A stretch of DNA of 5,059 bases from an uncultured Lachnospiraceae bacterium (GCA_934351705.1 CAKRJK010000137.1:1-5059); one strand, 5' to 3'. Shown: positions 1-4,791, numbered from the stretch's first letter. Numbers and translations: made by a program. Notes: generated by a model not told the origin, from the letters alone.

Positions 1-11
1 CGGGTACAAAA

Positions 12-41
12 AAAGCAGTCAATCCTAAGACTAACTGCTTT
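12..41 (-). terminator. Terminator-like hairpin for leftward transcription
   Basis: AAAGCAGT (12-19) and ACTGCTTT (34-41) form a perfect 8-bp stem around a 14-nt loop. Read on the minus strand, the stem runs into seven or more T residues, as an intrinsic terminator does; on the plus strand there are only three T residues. It would therefore end leftward transcripts, for example one starting at the truncated trmO promoter near 597-624. The loop is long and the stem modest, so function is inferred. Confidence 0.45.
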
Positions 42-55
42 GTGTAAATATGAAG

Positions 56-86
56 TTGTCAAACTGTAATTTTCTAAAGTTATACT
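56..86 (+). promoter_or_regulatory. Possible sigma-A promoter for the small ORF
   Basis: TTGTCA (56-61) and TATACT (81-86) resemble -35 and -10 boxes, but the spacer is 19 bp, longer than ideal. A second -10-like TATAAT lies at 119-124 without a good -35. The start near 93 would give a leader of about 80 nt ahead of the small ORF at 176, containing the hairpin at 139-155. This is a weak prediction. Confidence 0.3.
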
Positions 87-138
87 TAACTGAAAAACCC
101 TAAAATAAAGGTAGTAACTATAATTACGATAGGTATAT

Positions 139-155
139 GCCGCATTATATGCGGT
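139..155 (+). other. Short inverted repeat in the leader of the small ORF
   Basis: CCGCAT (140-145) and ATGCGG (149-154) are perfect inverted repeats around a 3-nt loop, with a possible additional G.T pair (139/155). No T-run follows, so it is not a terminator. It ends about 20 nt before the small ORF at 176 and could stabilise the leader or control translation. It could also be part of a mobile-element end. Function is unknown. Confidence 0.35.
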
Positions 156-175
156 TCCTTGAAATCACTTATTGA

Positions 176-313
176 ATGACAGACAGCCAATTTGAGAAAA
201 TACTAAGAATGTTTGGAATGATTCTGGATGGATGTGAAAATCTTGAAGAAGCCAAAGAAAAGGTCAATCAACTAATAGATGACCAGAAAAAAGAAAAAAA
301 TCCTAATAAATAG
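176..313 (+). CDS. Small hypothetical protein, 45 aa
   Basis: This short open frame begins MTDSQFEKILRMFG and ends KKEKNPNK. I do not recognise a named family. The sequence is highly charged, and residues 5-34 have the spacing of hydrophobic residues (F6, I9, L10, F13, I16, L17, L23, V30, L33, I34) expected for amphipathic helices. That looks more like a real small protein than chance translation. I have a vague recollection of similar 45-60-residue proteins in gut Clostridia, sometimes with unsupported enzyme names; this cannot be verified here. No membrane segment is visible. Against it: there is no clear Shine-Dalgarno before the ATG, and later ATGs (residues 12 and 15) are not better placed. 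The stop codon falls inside the right arm of the terminator hairpin at 296-320. It sits beside a truncated gene, so it may belong to a mobile-element remnant. Confidence 0.5.
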   Translation: MTDSQFEKILRMFGMILDGCENLEEAKEKVNQLIDDQKKEKNPNK

Positions 314-320
314 GATTTTT
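296..320 (+). terminator. Terminator-like hairpin overlapping the stop of the small ORF
   Basis: AAAAATCCTA (296-305) and TAGGATTTTT (311-320) pair over 10 bp around a 5-nt loop. The T-tract forms the end of the right arm, and A residues precede the left arm, so the element could act in either direction. The last codons and the TAG stop of the small ORF (311-313) lie within the hairpin, an unusually compact arrangement. The stem is AT-rich with only a short GC core, so efficiency is uncertain. Confidence 0.5.
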
Positions 321-330
321 GGAAACATTG

Positions 331-360
331 CGAGGGCGGCGGACTTGCCACCAAAGCCCC
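331..360. other. GC-rich, foldable stretch beside a truncated gene
   Basis: This stretch is much richer in G+C than the flanking DNA. It contains nested inverted repeats: GGGC (334-337) with GCCC (356-359), and inside them GGC (338-340) with GCC (347-349). CTTGCCA (344-350) could alternatively pair with TGGCAAG (390-396). No coding frame is evident on either strand. It may be a structured end of an insertion element or another rearrangement scar; I cannot name a family. Confidence 0.25.
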
Positions 361-397
361 CACACTGATTATATGATAACAAGAAAACATGGCAAGG

Positions 398-553
398 TCA
401 ATATGGTAAGCCGTCCATCCACCACAGTATCTGCACATGACTGTATCCTTCCAGTCCTTTCAATCCCGCTGCATACTTTGGATCAACAACTACCTTAACC
501 GCTTCCTCTTCATTTACAATTTTTCCGATGGAAAATACTTTAATATTACTCAT
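398..553 (-). pseudogene. Truncated trmO/tsaA-like tRNA methyltransferase, N-terminal fragment
   Basis: The minus strand reads a 51-residue product starting MSNIKVFSIGKIVNEEE and including GLKGLEGYSHVQILWWMDG. The GLxGLEGxSHxxxLWW signature is typical of the N-terminal part of the TrmO/TsaA (UPF0066) family, SAM-dependent enzymes that N6-methylate t6A37 in tRNAs decoding ACY. Family members are usually 140-240 residues, so only about the first third is present. Homology stops after residue ~48 (nt ~410) and the frame closes with TGA three residues later. The downstream family motif resembling RSPxRPNP is not found in any frame to the left. A good GGAGG (560-564) lies 6 nt before the ATG, and a promoter-like sequence with an operator-like palindrome precedes it, so the 5' end is intact. 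The 3' part was probably lost by insertion or deletion. The fragment should be catalytically inactive. Family assignment is fairly secure; the cause of truncation is inference. Confidence 0.75.
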
Positions 554-576
554 ATAAAACCTCCAAATATTTTCTC

Positions 577-590
577 ATCGGGCGCCCGAT
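577..590. promoter_or_regulatory. Perfect 14-bp palindrome, candidate operator
   Basis: ATCGGGCGCCCGAT is a perfect palindrome in an otherwise AT-rich spacer. It begins 6 bp past the -10-like box (597-602) of the minus-strand promoter, so it covers the expected transcription start, a classic place for a repressor to act. As RNA it would be a poor hairpin because there is no loop, which favours a protein-binding site. The binding protein is unknown; MarR, TetR or GntR family repressors use sites of this kind. Confidence 0.5.
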
Positions 591-596
591 ACCTAT

Positions 597-624
597 ATTC
601 TACAAAGTGTAATTTATACTTCAA
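597..624 (-). promoter_or_regulatory. Probable promoter of the trmO-like fragment
   Basis: On the minus strand TTGAAG (624-619) and TAGAAT (602-597) are separated by 16 bp, a reasonable sigma-A promoter. Transcription would start near 590, giving a leader of about 37 nt with GGAGG before the ATG at 553. The 14-bp palindrome at 577-590 lies at the start point, suggesting repression. Confidence 0.5.
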
Positions 625-718
625 CCCTTTTTTTGAAAAAGAGGGAAAATATTTTTTATCTTCTTTATAAGATAAGAAGCTATCTGTAAAAAAAGAGTTA
701 ATTATGGTCAAAAACCCA

Positions 719-747
719 TCGACATACGACCTCGTACACGATATAAT
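719..747 (+). promoter_or_regulatory. Sigma-A promoter of the 470-aa repeat-protein gene
   Basis: TCGACA (719-724) matches the -35 consensus at five of six positions. TATAAT (742-747) is a perfect -10, with an ideal 17-bp spacer. Start near 754 gives a leader of about 26 nt. A 5-2-5 inverted repeat, TACGA CC TCGTA (725-736), fills most of the spacer and could be an operator. Another TATAAT at 758-763 is too close to the ribosome-binding site to be the likely -10. Confidence 0.65.
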
Positions 748-779
748 AAGAGTAATGTATAATTTATGGAGGTATTTAC

Positions 780-2192
780 ATGAGCAAAAACAATTCTAAA
801 GAACAAAAGAAAGATAACAATTATATCAAAGTTATTTTTTCTGTTTTAATTATTATGATAGGAATTTTAGCAGAGTTCTATATCATGATTAATCTGGGAG
901 GAGAGCCAATTTATCTTTGTATTTTCGGAATGATTATTTTGGTCATGGTATATATCTTAATCAGCAGTATTGTACAGATACAATACAATAAGGCAAAAGC
1001 TGAAAGAGAAGAACACGATAATCTGTTTAAATCACAAAAAGCATCCTATTTGATTATTCGTAAATCTTTTGATGAGATATTCCAGAGATTAGAAAGTTTA
1101 GAAAAAAGTATTAAACTTCCGACAGAAGAATTAATTACAGCTCAAAAAGCCATTGCAAAAGTAAATATCAGCAGAAGCAAAGAAAATGCAGATGCACTTA
1201 TGAATTCCAACGATAAGCTGCTTGAAAAAGTTTTTGAACTTGAGGACATGCTCGATGAGAATAATAAGAAATTATTAGAAAGTCAGAACCAGATTACAGA
1301 GCAGCAGATGAAAGATGTCATTCTCAAGCAACAGGAGATTAACGCAACGATCAAAGAGTTGCAGTTAAGTTTAAAAAATGAAATGCTTCAGGCAATCAAT
1401 ACCATTGCCACATCACAGACTCAGAATACTGTACAACAACCGACAACAAATGTCAGTCAGGTAGAGATTTCAAAAGTAGATCAGGCAATTCCTGTTAAAA
1501 TCGAGGAATCTTCATTTGATGAATCTGTTGCAGAGGAGATTCCGGTAGAAGAAAGTGTATTAGAAGAACCGGCAGAAGAAATCTCAACAGAGGAATTTGT
1601 AGCAGAAGAACCAACAGAAGAAGCCGCACCGCCAATGCCGGATTTAAGCGATCCGAATAAAGTAATGAGCCCGGACGAAATTGCAGCATTAGTAGCAAAT
1701 ACATCGGAAGAAGAGAGTGAACCGATAGAAGAAGTTACGGAAGAACCGATAACAGAAGAAATCGCAACCGAAGAAGCGACACCACCAATGCCAGATTTAA
1801 GCGATCCAAATAAAGTGATGAATCCAGATGACATAGCAGCATTGATAGCAAATACAACAGCCGAAGAGAGCGAGCCGGCAGAAGAAGTTACCGAAGAACC
1901 GGTAACAGAACAAATCGCAACCGAGGAAACCGCAACCGAAGAAGCGACACCGCCAATGCCGGATTTAAGCGATCCAAACAAAGTAATGAGCCCGGATGAA
2001 ATCGCTGCACTGATTGCAAACACATCAGCCGGAGAAAGTGAACCGGCACAAGAAGTTGCCGAAGAACCGGCTAACGAAGAGATTGCGGCAGAACAACCAA
2101 CAGAAGAAGCCGCACCGGCAATGCCGGATTTAAGCGATCCGAACAAGGTAATGAGTCCGGATGAAATCGCTGCATTGATCGCAAATATGTAG
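780..2192 (+). CDS. Membrane-anchored coiled-coil protein with four C-terminal FliM-N-like repeats
   Basis: I do not recognise a named family for this 470-aa protein. Visible parts, in order: a Lys/Asn-rich N-terminus (1-17); two hydrophobic segments (about 18-38 and 44-65) forming a membrane hairpin; a helical, probably coiled-coil region (about 66-205) rich in Glu, Lys, Gln and Leu; a short Gln/Thr linker; and a very acidic Glu/Pro/Ala-rich tail (about 240-470). The tail carries four copies of a 24-residue unit with core DLSDPNKVMSPDEIAAL, starting at residues 284, 335, 391 and 446; the last ends the protein. The positive-inside rule places both N-terminus and tail in the cytoplasm. The MSPDEIAAL core resembles the LSQ(A/D)EIDALL peptide at the N-terminus of FliM/FliY, which binds CheY-P in chemotaxis. 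That likeness is seen in sequence; shared function is only inferred. The start is supported by GGAGG (768-772), 7 nt upstream. No clear terminator follows before the tRNA. A membrane-tethered scaffold presenting repeated binding peptides is my best guess. Confidence 0.9.
   Translation: MSKNNSKEQKKDNNYIKVIFSVLIIMIGILAEFYIMINLGGEPIYLCIFGMIILVMVYILISSIVQIQYNKAKAEREEHDNLFKSQKASYLIIRKSFDEIFQRLESLEKSIKLPTEELITAQKAIAKVNISRSKENADALMNSNDKLLEKVFELEDMLDENNKKLLESQNQITEQQMKDVILKQQEINATIKELQLSLKNEMLQAINTIATSQTQNTVQQPTTNVSQVEISKVDQAIPVKIEESSFDESVAEEIPVEESVLEEPAEEISTEEFVAEEPTEEAAPPMPDLSDPNKVMSPDEIAALVANTSEEESEPIEEVTEEPITEEIATEEATPPMPDLSDPNKVMNPDDIAALIANTTAEESEPAEEVTEEPVTEQIATEETATEEATPPMPDLSDPNKVMSPDEIAALIANTSAGESEPAQEVAEEPANEEIAAEQPTEEAAPAMPDLSDPNKVMSPDEIAALIANM
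1629..2186 (+). repeat. Four in-frame 72-nt repeats encoding the MSPDEIAAL unit
   Basis: The units lie at 1629-1700, 1782-1853, 1950-2021 and 2115-2186, spaced 153, 168 and 165 nt apart, all multiples of three. Cores are nearly identical in protein. Unit 1 ends AALVAN, unit 2 is the most divergent (MNPDDIAALIAN), unit 3 has the full MSPDEIAALIAN, and unit 4 begins PAMP instead of PPMP. The intervening Glu/Pro/Ala/Thr linkers are also related, especially around units 2 and 3, pointing to duplication of repeat plus linker. DNA similarity is high enough for recombination to change copy number without breaking the frame. Confidence 0.9.
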
Positions 2193-2236
2193 CACAAATA
2201 AAATACGGACAAGCAACAAAAACTACATAAAAAGTA

Positions 2237-2265
2237 TTGCAATTTATTTCAAAATGCGATATAAT
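2237..2265 (+). promoter_or_regulatory. Promoter of the tRNA-Lys gene
   Basis: TTGCAA (2237-2242) and a perfect TATAAT (2260-2265) are separated by 17 bp. The predicted start near 2272 is about 18 nt before the mature tRNA 5' end, a typical short leader for removal by RNase P. It makes the tRNA independent of the upstream gene. Confidence 0.75.
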
Positions 2266-2289
2266 CATATCTGCGTTGAAAAATTGCAA

Positions 2290-2362
2290 GCGCCTTTAGC
2301 TCAGCTGGCAGAGCACCTGACTCTTAATCAGGGTGTCCAGGGTTCGAACCCCTGAAGGCGCA
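2290..2362 (+). tRNA. tRNA-Lys, anticodon CTT
   Basis: The cloverleaf is complete. The acceptor stem is GCGCCTT (2290-2296) with AAGGCGC (2355-2361) and discriminator A2362. The D arm pairs GCTC (2299-2302) with GAGC (2311-2314). The anticodon arm is CCTGA/TCAGG (2316-2320 and 2328-2332) around loop CTCTTAA, placing anticodon CTT at 2323-2325. A 5-nt variable loop follows, and the T arm CAGGG/CCCTG encloses TTCGAAC (2343-2349). It decodes AAG as lysine. The 3' CCA is not encoded (T residues follow A2362), so it must be added by nucleotidyltransferase. The gene stands alone with its own promoter and a hairpin terminator; no integrase or duplicated 3' end suggests use as an attachment site. Confidence 0.97.
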
Positions 2363-2367
2363 TTTTC

Positions 2368-2418
2368 AAAGTACTGTTTTTGATGACATAGAGCATTGGG
2401 GACGGTACTTTTTATTTT
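2368..2418 (+). terminator. Long G.U-containing hairpin terminator after tRNA-Lys
   Basis: Positions 2368-2385 can pair with 2394-2411 over 18 consecutive base pairs around an 8-nt loop, followed by T residues (2412-2418, with one A). Six of the 18 pairs are G.U wobbles (2375/2404 and 2378-2382 with 2401-2397). The pairing is therefore complete only in plus-strand RNA; minus-strand RNA would have six A-C mismatches. It should terminate the tRNA transcript upstream of pepT. The right arm, CATTGGGGACGGTACTTT, resembles dispersed repeats I recall from Clostridia, which I cannot confirm here. Confidence 0.75.
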
Positions 2419-2446
2419 GTGTAAAATATTTAAAAATTTGTATAGA
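2417..2446 (+). promoter_or_regulatory. Weak candidate promoter for pepT
   Basis: TTGTGT (2417-2422) and TATAGA (2441-2446) are 18 bp apart and lie just after the tRNA terminator, 20 nt before the pepT start. Both boxes are imperfect. The leader would be very short, about 13 nt, barely covering the ribosome-binding site. Read-through from the tRNA is an alternative source of transcript. Confidence 0.3.
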
Positions 2447-2465
2447 CCAAAAAGGAGGGGTTTCA

Positions 2466-3686
2466 ATGTCAGTTGAAAAGAAGTTTTTAAAATACGTTTC
2501 TTACTGGACAACTTCAGAAGAAGACAAAGATTGTATACCAAGTACAAAACGCCAGTTTGATTTAGCGGAAGAATTGGAAAAAGAATTAAAAGAACTCGGT
2601 TTAGAAAAAGTCAAGATGGACGAACATGCTTACGTTTACGGATTACTTCCTGCCACAAAAGGAATGGAGTCTGCAAGAGCAGTCGGATTTATTGCACATA
2701 TGGACACAGCACCGGACATGACAGGCGAAAATGTCAAACCTCAGATAATAGAAAATTATGACGGAAAAGACATCTTATTAAAAGGAAGCGGAGAATATAT
2801 CAAGGTTACAGATTTTCCGACGCTCACAAGTCTGAAGGGAAGAACATTGATCACAACAGACGGAACAACACTTCTCGGTGCAGATGACAAAGCGGGTATT
2901 GCCGCAATCATGCAGGCAGTAGAGGAGATCAAAAAAGAAAATATTCCGCACGGAGATATCTGGGTAGGATTTACTCCTGATGAAGAAGTGGGCAGCGGAG
3001 CGGAACTGTTAGACCTGGATTATTTTAAGGCAGACTTTGCATATACCGTAGACGGAGGATACGAGGGAGAGATCTCTTATGAAAACTTTAATGCGGCAAG
3101 TGCGGAGTTTACCGTAAAAGGAGTAAATGTACACCCGGGAGAGGCAAAAGACATTATGGTAAATGCGGCAGCAGTTGCCTGTGAGATTCAATCCATGCTT
3201 CCGGAAAACGAAACACCGCAGCACACAGAAAAAAGAGAAGGCTTTTATCATTTGATACACATGGATGGTGAAGTCGGAAATGCATCGCTTTCCTATATTA
3301 TAAGAGATCACGACAAAGAAAAATTTGAAACACGAAAAGAAAAATTGCGTGAAATCGAGCAGAATATCAACGATAAATACGGCAAGGGAACCGTTGCATT
3401 AGAAATCAAGGATTCTTACAGCAATATGTTAGAGATCATCAAAAAAGATATGCAGATAGTAAAAATTGCAGAGGACTCCATTCGCGAATGCGGTATAGAA
3501 CCGGTATCAGATGCAATCCGTGGCGGTACGGACGGAGCAATGTTAAGTTATCGAGGTCTTCCATGCCCGAATCTTGGAACCGGTGGATACGGATACCACG
3601 GTCCGTTGGAACACGTTTCCATAGAAGGAATGGAAACGGTTGTAAAAATTTTAAAATCCATTACAACAAAGATACCTGAAATATAG
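2466..3686 (+). CDS. pepT: Peptidase T (tripeptide aminopeptidase), M20B family
   Basis: This cytosolic dizinc aminopeptidase removes the N-terminal residue from tripeptides, completing peptide use. At 406 aa it is the usual length (about 410). The metal and catalytic motifs are all present: HMDTAPD with H78 and catalytic D80; GADDKAG with bridging D140; TPDEEVG with general base E173 and zinc ligand E174; VDGG with D196; and YHGPLEH near the C-terminus with H378. The lid-domain segment between about 210 and 320 contains NVHPGEAK, and GGTDGA (about 350) fits the substrate-binding loop. The start is supported by GGAGGGG (2454-2460) just before the ATG. No signal peptide or membrane segment is seen. 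The gene is bounded by terminators on both sides, so it appears to be a single-gene unit. I see no frameshift or missing key residue. Identification is secure. Confidence 0.96.
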   Translation: MSVEKKFLKYVSYWTTSEEDKDCIPSTKRQFDLAEELEKELKELGLEKVKMDEHAYVYGLLPATKGMESARAVGFIAHMDTAPDMTGENVKPQIIENYDGKDILLKGSGEYIKVTDFPTLTSLKGRTLITTDGTTLLGADDKAGIAAIMQAVEEIKKENIPHGDIWVGFTPDEEVGSGAELLDLDYFKADFAYTVDGGYEGEISYENFNAASAEFTVKGVNVHPGEAKDIMVNAAAVACEIQSMLPENETPQHTEKREGFYHLIHMDGEVGNASLSYIIRDHDKEKFETRKEKLREIEQNINDKYGKGTVALEIKDSYSNMLEIIKKDMQIVKIAEDSIRECGIEPVSDAIRGGTDGAMLSYRGLPCPNLGTGGYGYHGPLEHVSIEGMETVVKILKSITTKIPEI

Positions 3687-3699
3687 AAAAAACACACAT

Positions 3700-3750
3700 A
3701 GGACTGTCAAAGAAAAGAAGTAAAATTCTTTTTGCGGCAGTCCTTTTTTT
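3700..3750 (+). terminator. Intrinsic terminator after pepT
   Basis: AGGACTG (3700-3706) pairs with CAGTCCT (3738-3744), extended inward by T.G and C-G. An inner A/G-rich segment can pair with the T-rich segment around 3726-3732. The stem runs into an uninterrupted T-tract ending at 3750. It is directional (plus strand) and separates pepT from the pst operon. Confidence 0.85.
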
Positions 3751-3773
3751 GTGCAATCACAACTTTAAAAAGT

Positions 3774-3814
3774 TTTTACCTCCATTTTACAAAAGAATGA
3801 TTTTACATTTTACA
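3774..3814 (+). promoter_or_regulatory. Candidate PhoP-box array upstream of pstS
   Basis: TTTTAC occurs four times, starting at 3774, 3785, 3801 and 3808; three of these are followed by A, giving TTTACA. The first two are 11 bp apart, the period known for PhoP direct repeats (TTAACA-like) in Bacillus pst promoters; the other intervals are 16 and 7 bp. Position next to pstS and overlap with the likely -35 region fit activation under phosphate starvation. The assignment is inference from motif and context; AT-rich DNA makes such hexamers common. Confidence 0.45.
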
Positions 3815-3829
3815 TACGATTTTTAGAAT
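3801..3829 (+). promoter_or_regulatory. Likely pstS promoter
   Basis: TAGAAT (3824-3829) is a good -10. With a 17-bp spacer the -35 position falls on TTTTAC (3801-3806), a poor match to TTGACA, as expected for a promoter that needs an activator. Start near 3836 gives a leader of about 58 nt before pstS. No riboswitch-like fold is apparent in that leader. Confidence 0.45.
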
Positions 3830-3893
3830 ACAGATATAGCTTAAATCAACAAATTGATGAAAGCATAGAAAATTTATAGGAGGAAAAAACAAC

Positions 3894-4778
3894 ATGAAGA
3901 TGAAAAAAACAATATGTTTCTTATTAACAGGTTTATTAACAGTCGGAGCACTCACAGGATGTAACGGAGGAAGCGACACAAAAGACTCAGGAGCAAAGAG
4001 CCAATCCGCAGAAATCACCGTTGTATCACGTGAGGACGGTTCAGGAACCAGAGGAGCATTCATTGAACTTTTCGGAGTAGAAGAAAAGGATGCAAACGGA
4101 GAAAAGGTAGACAACACAACAACAGAAGCGGTTATCGCAAACAGCACAGCAGCAATGATGACAAATGTAGCAGGTGATGACAATGCAATCGGATATGCTT
4201 CTTTGGGTTCTATTGATGACACAATCAAAGCAATCAAGGTAGACGGCGTAGAGCCAACCGTAGAGAACATCAAAGACGGTTCCTACAAGATCGCAAGACC
4301 TTTCAACATCGCAACAAAAGGAGATGTCAGCAAAGTAACACAGGATTTCATCAACTTTATCATGAGCAATGACGGACAGAAAGTAATCGAGGATAACGGA
4401 TACATCTCCGTAGCGGAAGGTTCTTTTGAAAGCACAATGGAAAAAGGAAAAATCGTAATCGCAGGTTCTTCTTCTGTAACACCGGTTATGGAGAAATTAA
4501 AAGAGGCTTACTTAAAGATTAACACCAACGCAGAGATCGAGATTCAGGAAAGTGATTCCACAACAGGTATGACAGCAGCAATGGAAGGCACCTGTGACAT
4601 CGGAATGGCATCCCGTGACTTAAAAGACAGCGAGTTAGACGGAGGCTTAACTTCCACAGCAATCGCAATGGACGGAATTGCAGTCATCGTAAACAAAAAC
4701 AACGACATTAAAGATATAACATCTGAACAGGTAAAAAACATCTTCCTCGGTGAAGTAACAGACTGGAGCGAGCTGTAA
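3894..4778 (+). CDS. pstS: Phosphate-binding lipoprotein PstS, halves in swapped order
   Basis: This is the extracytoplasmic phosphate receptor that feeds the PstCAB importer. A lipoprotein signal is clear: MKMKK, a hydrophobic stretch, then lipobox LTGC with the lipidated Cys at residue 23. Residues 24-39 are a flexible tether. The first conserved segment (40-176) holds ITVVSREDGSGTRGAF, whose SGT (50-52) fits the phosphate loop, then IGYASLGSI and FINFIMSNDGQ. In typical PstS proteins these belong to the C-terminal half. The second segment (184-294) holds GKIVIAGSSSVTPVMEKL, CDIGMASRDLKD and VKNIFLGEVTDWSEL, normally the N-terminal half that runs straight into the SREDGSGT segment. Here the protein stops at DWSEL, so the order is circularly permuted, while total length (294 aa) stays normal. 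Nothing appears missing. AGGAGG (3878-3883) lies 10 nt before the ATG; an ATG two codons later is an alternative. Expression is probably controlled by the upstream Pho-box-like repeats. Confidence 0.93.
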   Translation: MKMKKTICFLLTGLLTVGALTGCNGGSDTKDSGAKSQSAEITVVSREDGSGTRGAFIELFGVEEKDANGEKVDNTTTEAVIANSTAAMMTNVAGDDNAIGYASLGSIDDTIKAIKVDGVEPTVENIKDGSYKIARPFNIATKGDVSKVTQDFINFIMSNDGQKVIEDNGYISVAEGSFESTMEKGKIVIAGSSSVTPVMEKLKEAYLKINTNAEIEIQESDSTTGMTAAMEGTCDIGMASRDLKDSELDGGLTSTAIAMDGIAVIVNKNNDIKDITSEQVKNIFLGEVTDWSEL

Positions 4779-4791
4779 AACAAAAGAAACT

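Noticed and set aside
625..645. Possible hairpin CCC-T-rich / A-rich-GGG
   Set aside because: Only 8 pairs, mostly A-T with one G.T, and no T-run directly after it. It overlaps the promoter region, and low-complexity A/T tracts produce such pairings readily.
437..670. Plus-strand 77-aa open frame
   Set aside because: It lies opposite the trmO-like fragment and its promoter, has no ribosome-binding site, and its translation has no protein-like pattern. The opposite strand explains the region much better.
656..679. Overlapping short inverted repeats TTATCTT/AAGATAA and CTTCTT/AAGAAG
   Set aside because: Both are short, AT-rich and mutually exclusive, with no T-tract or gene end to terminate. 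Chance in AT-rich DNA is the simpler explanation.
1500..2190. Regularly spaced repeats as a CRISPR array
   Set aside because: The repeats are in frame within a protein-coding gene, about 72 nt long with related rather than unique spacers, and differ from each other by synonymous and conservative changes.
1481..2242. Minus-strand 253-aa open frame rich in Ser, Ala and Gly
   Set aside because: It is the mirror of the Glu/Pro-rich repeat region; the absence of stops follows from the repeated codons on the plus strand. It has no promoter or convincing ribosome-binding site, and crosses the end of the real gene.
2345..2375. 3' end of tRNA-Lys as an integration (att) site
   Set aside because: There is no integrase gene and no duplicate of the tRNA 3' end elsewhere in the window; pepT follows as an ordinary chromosomal gene.
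3803..4273. Minus-strand 156-aa open frame opposite pstS
   Set aside because: It overlaps the well-supported pstS gene and its promoter and shows no recognisable domain; its length reflects codon bias of pstS.
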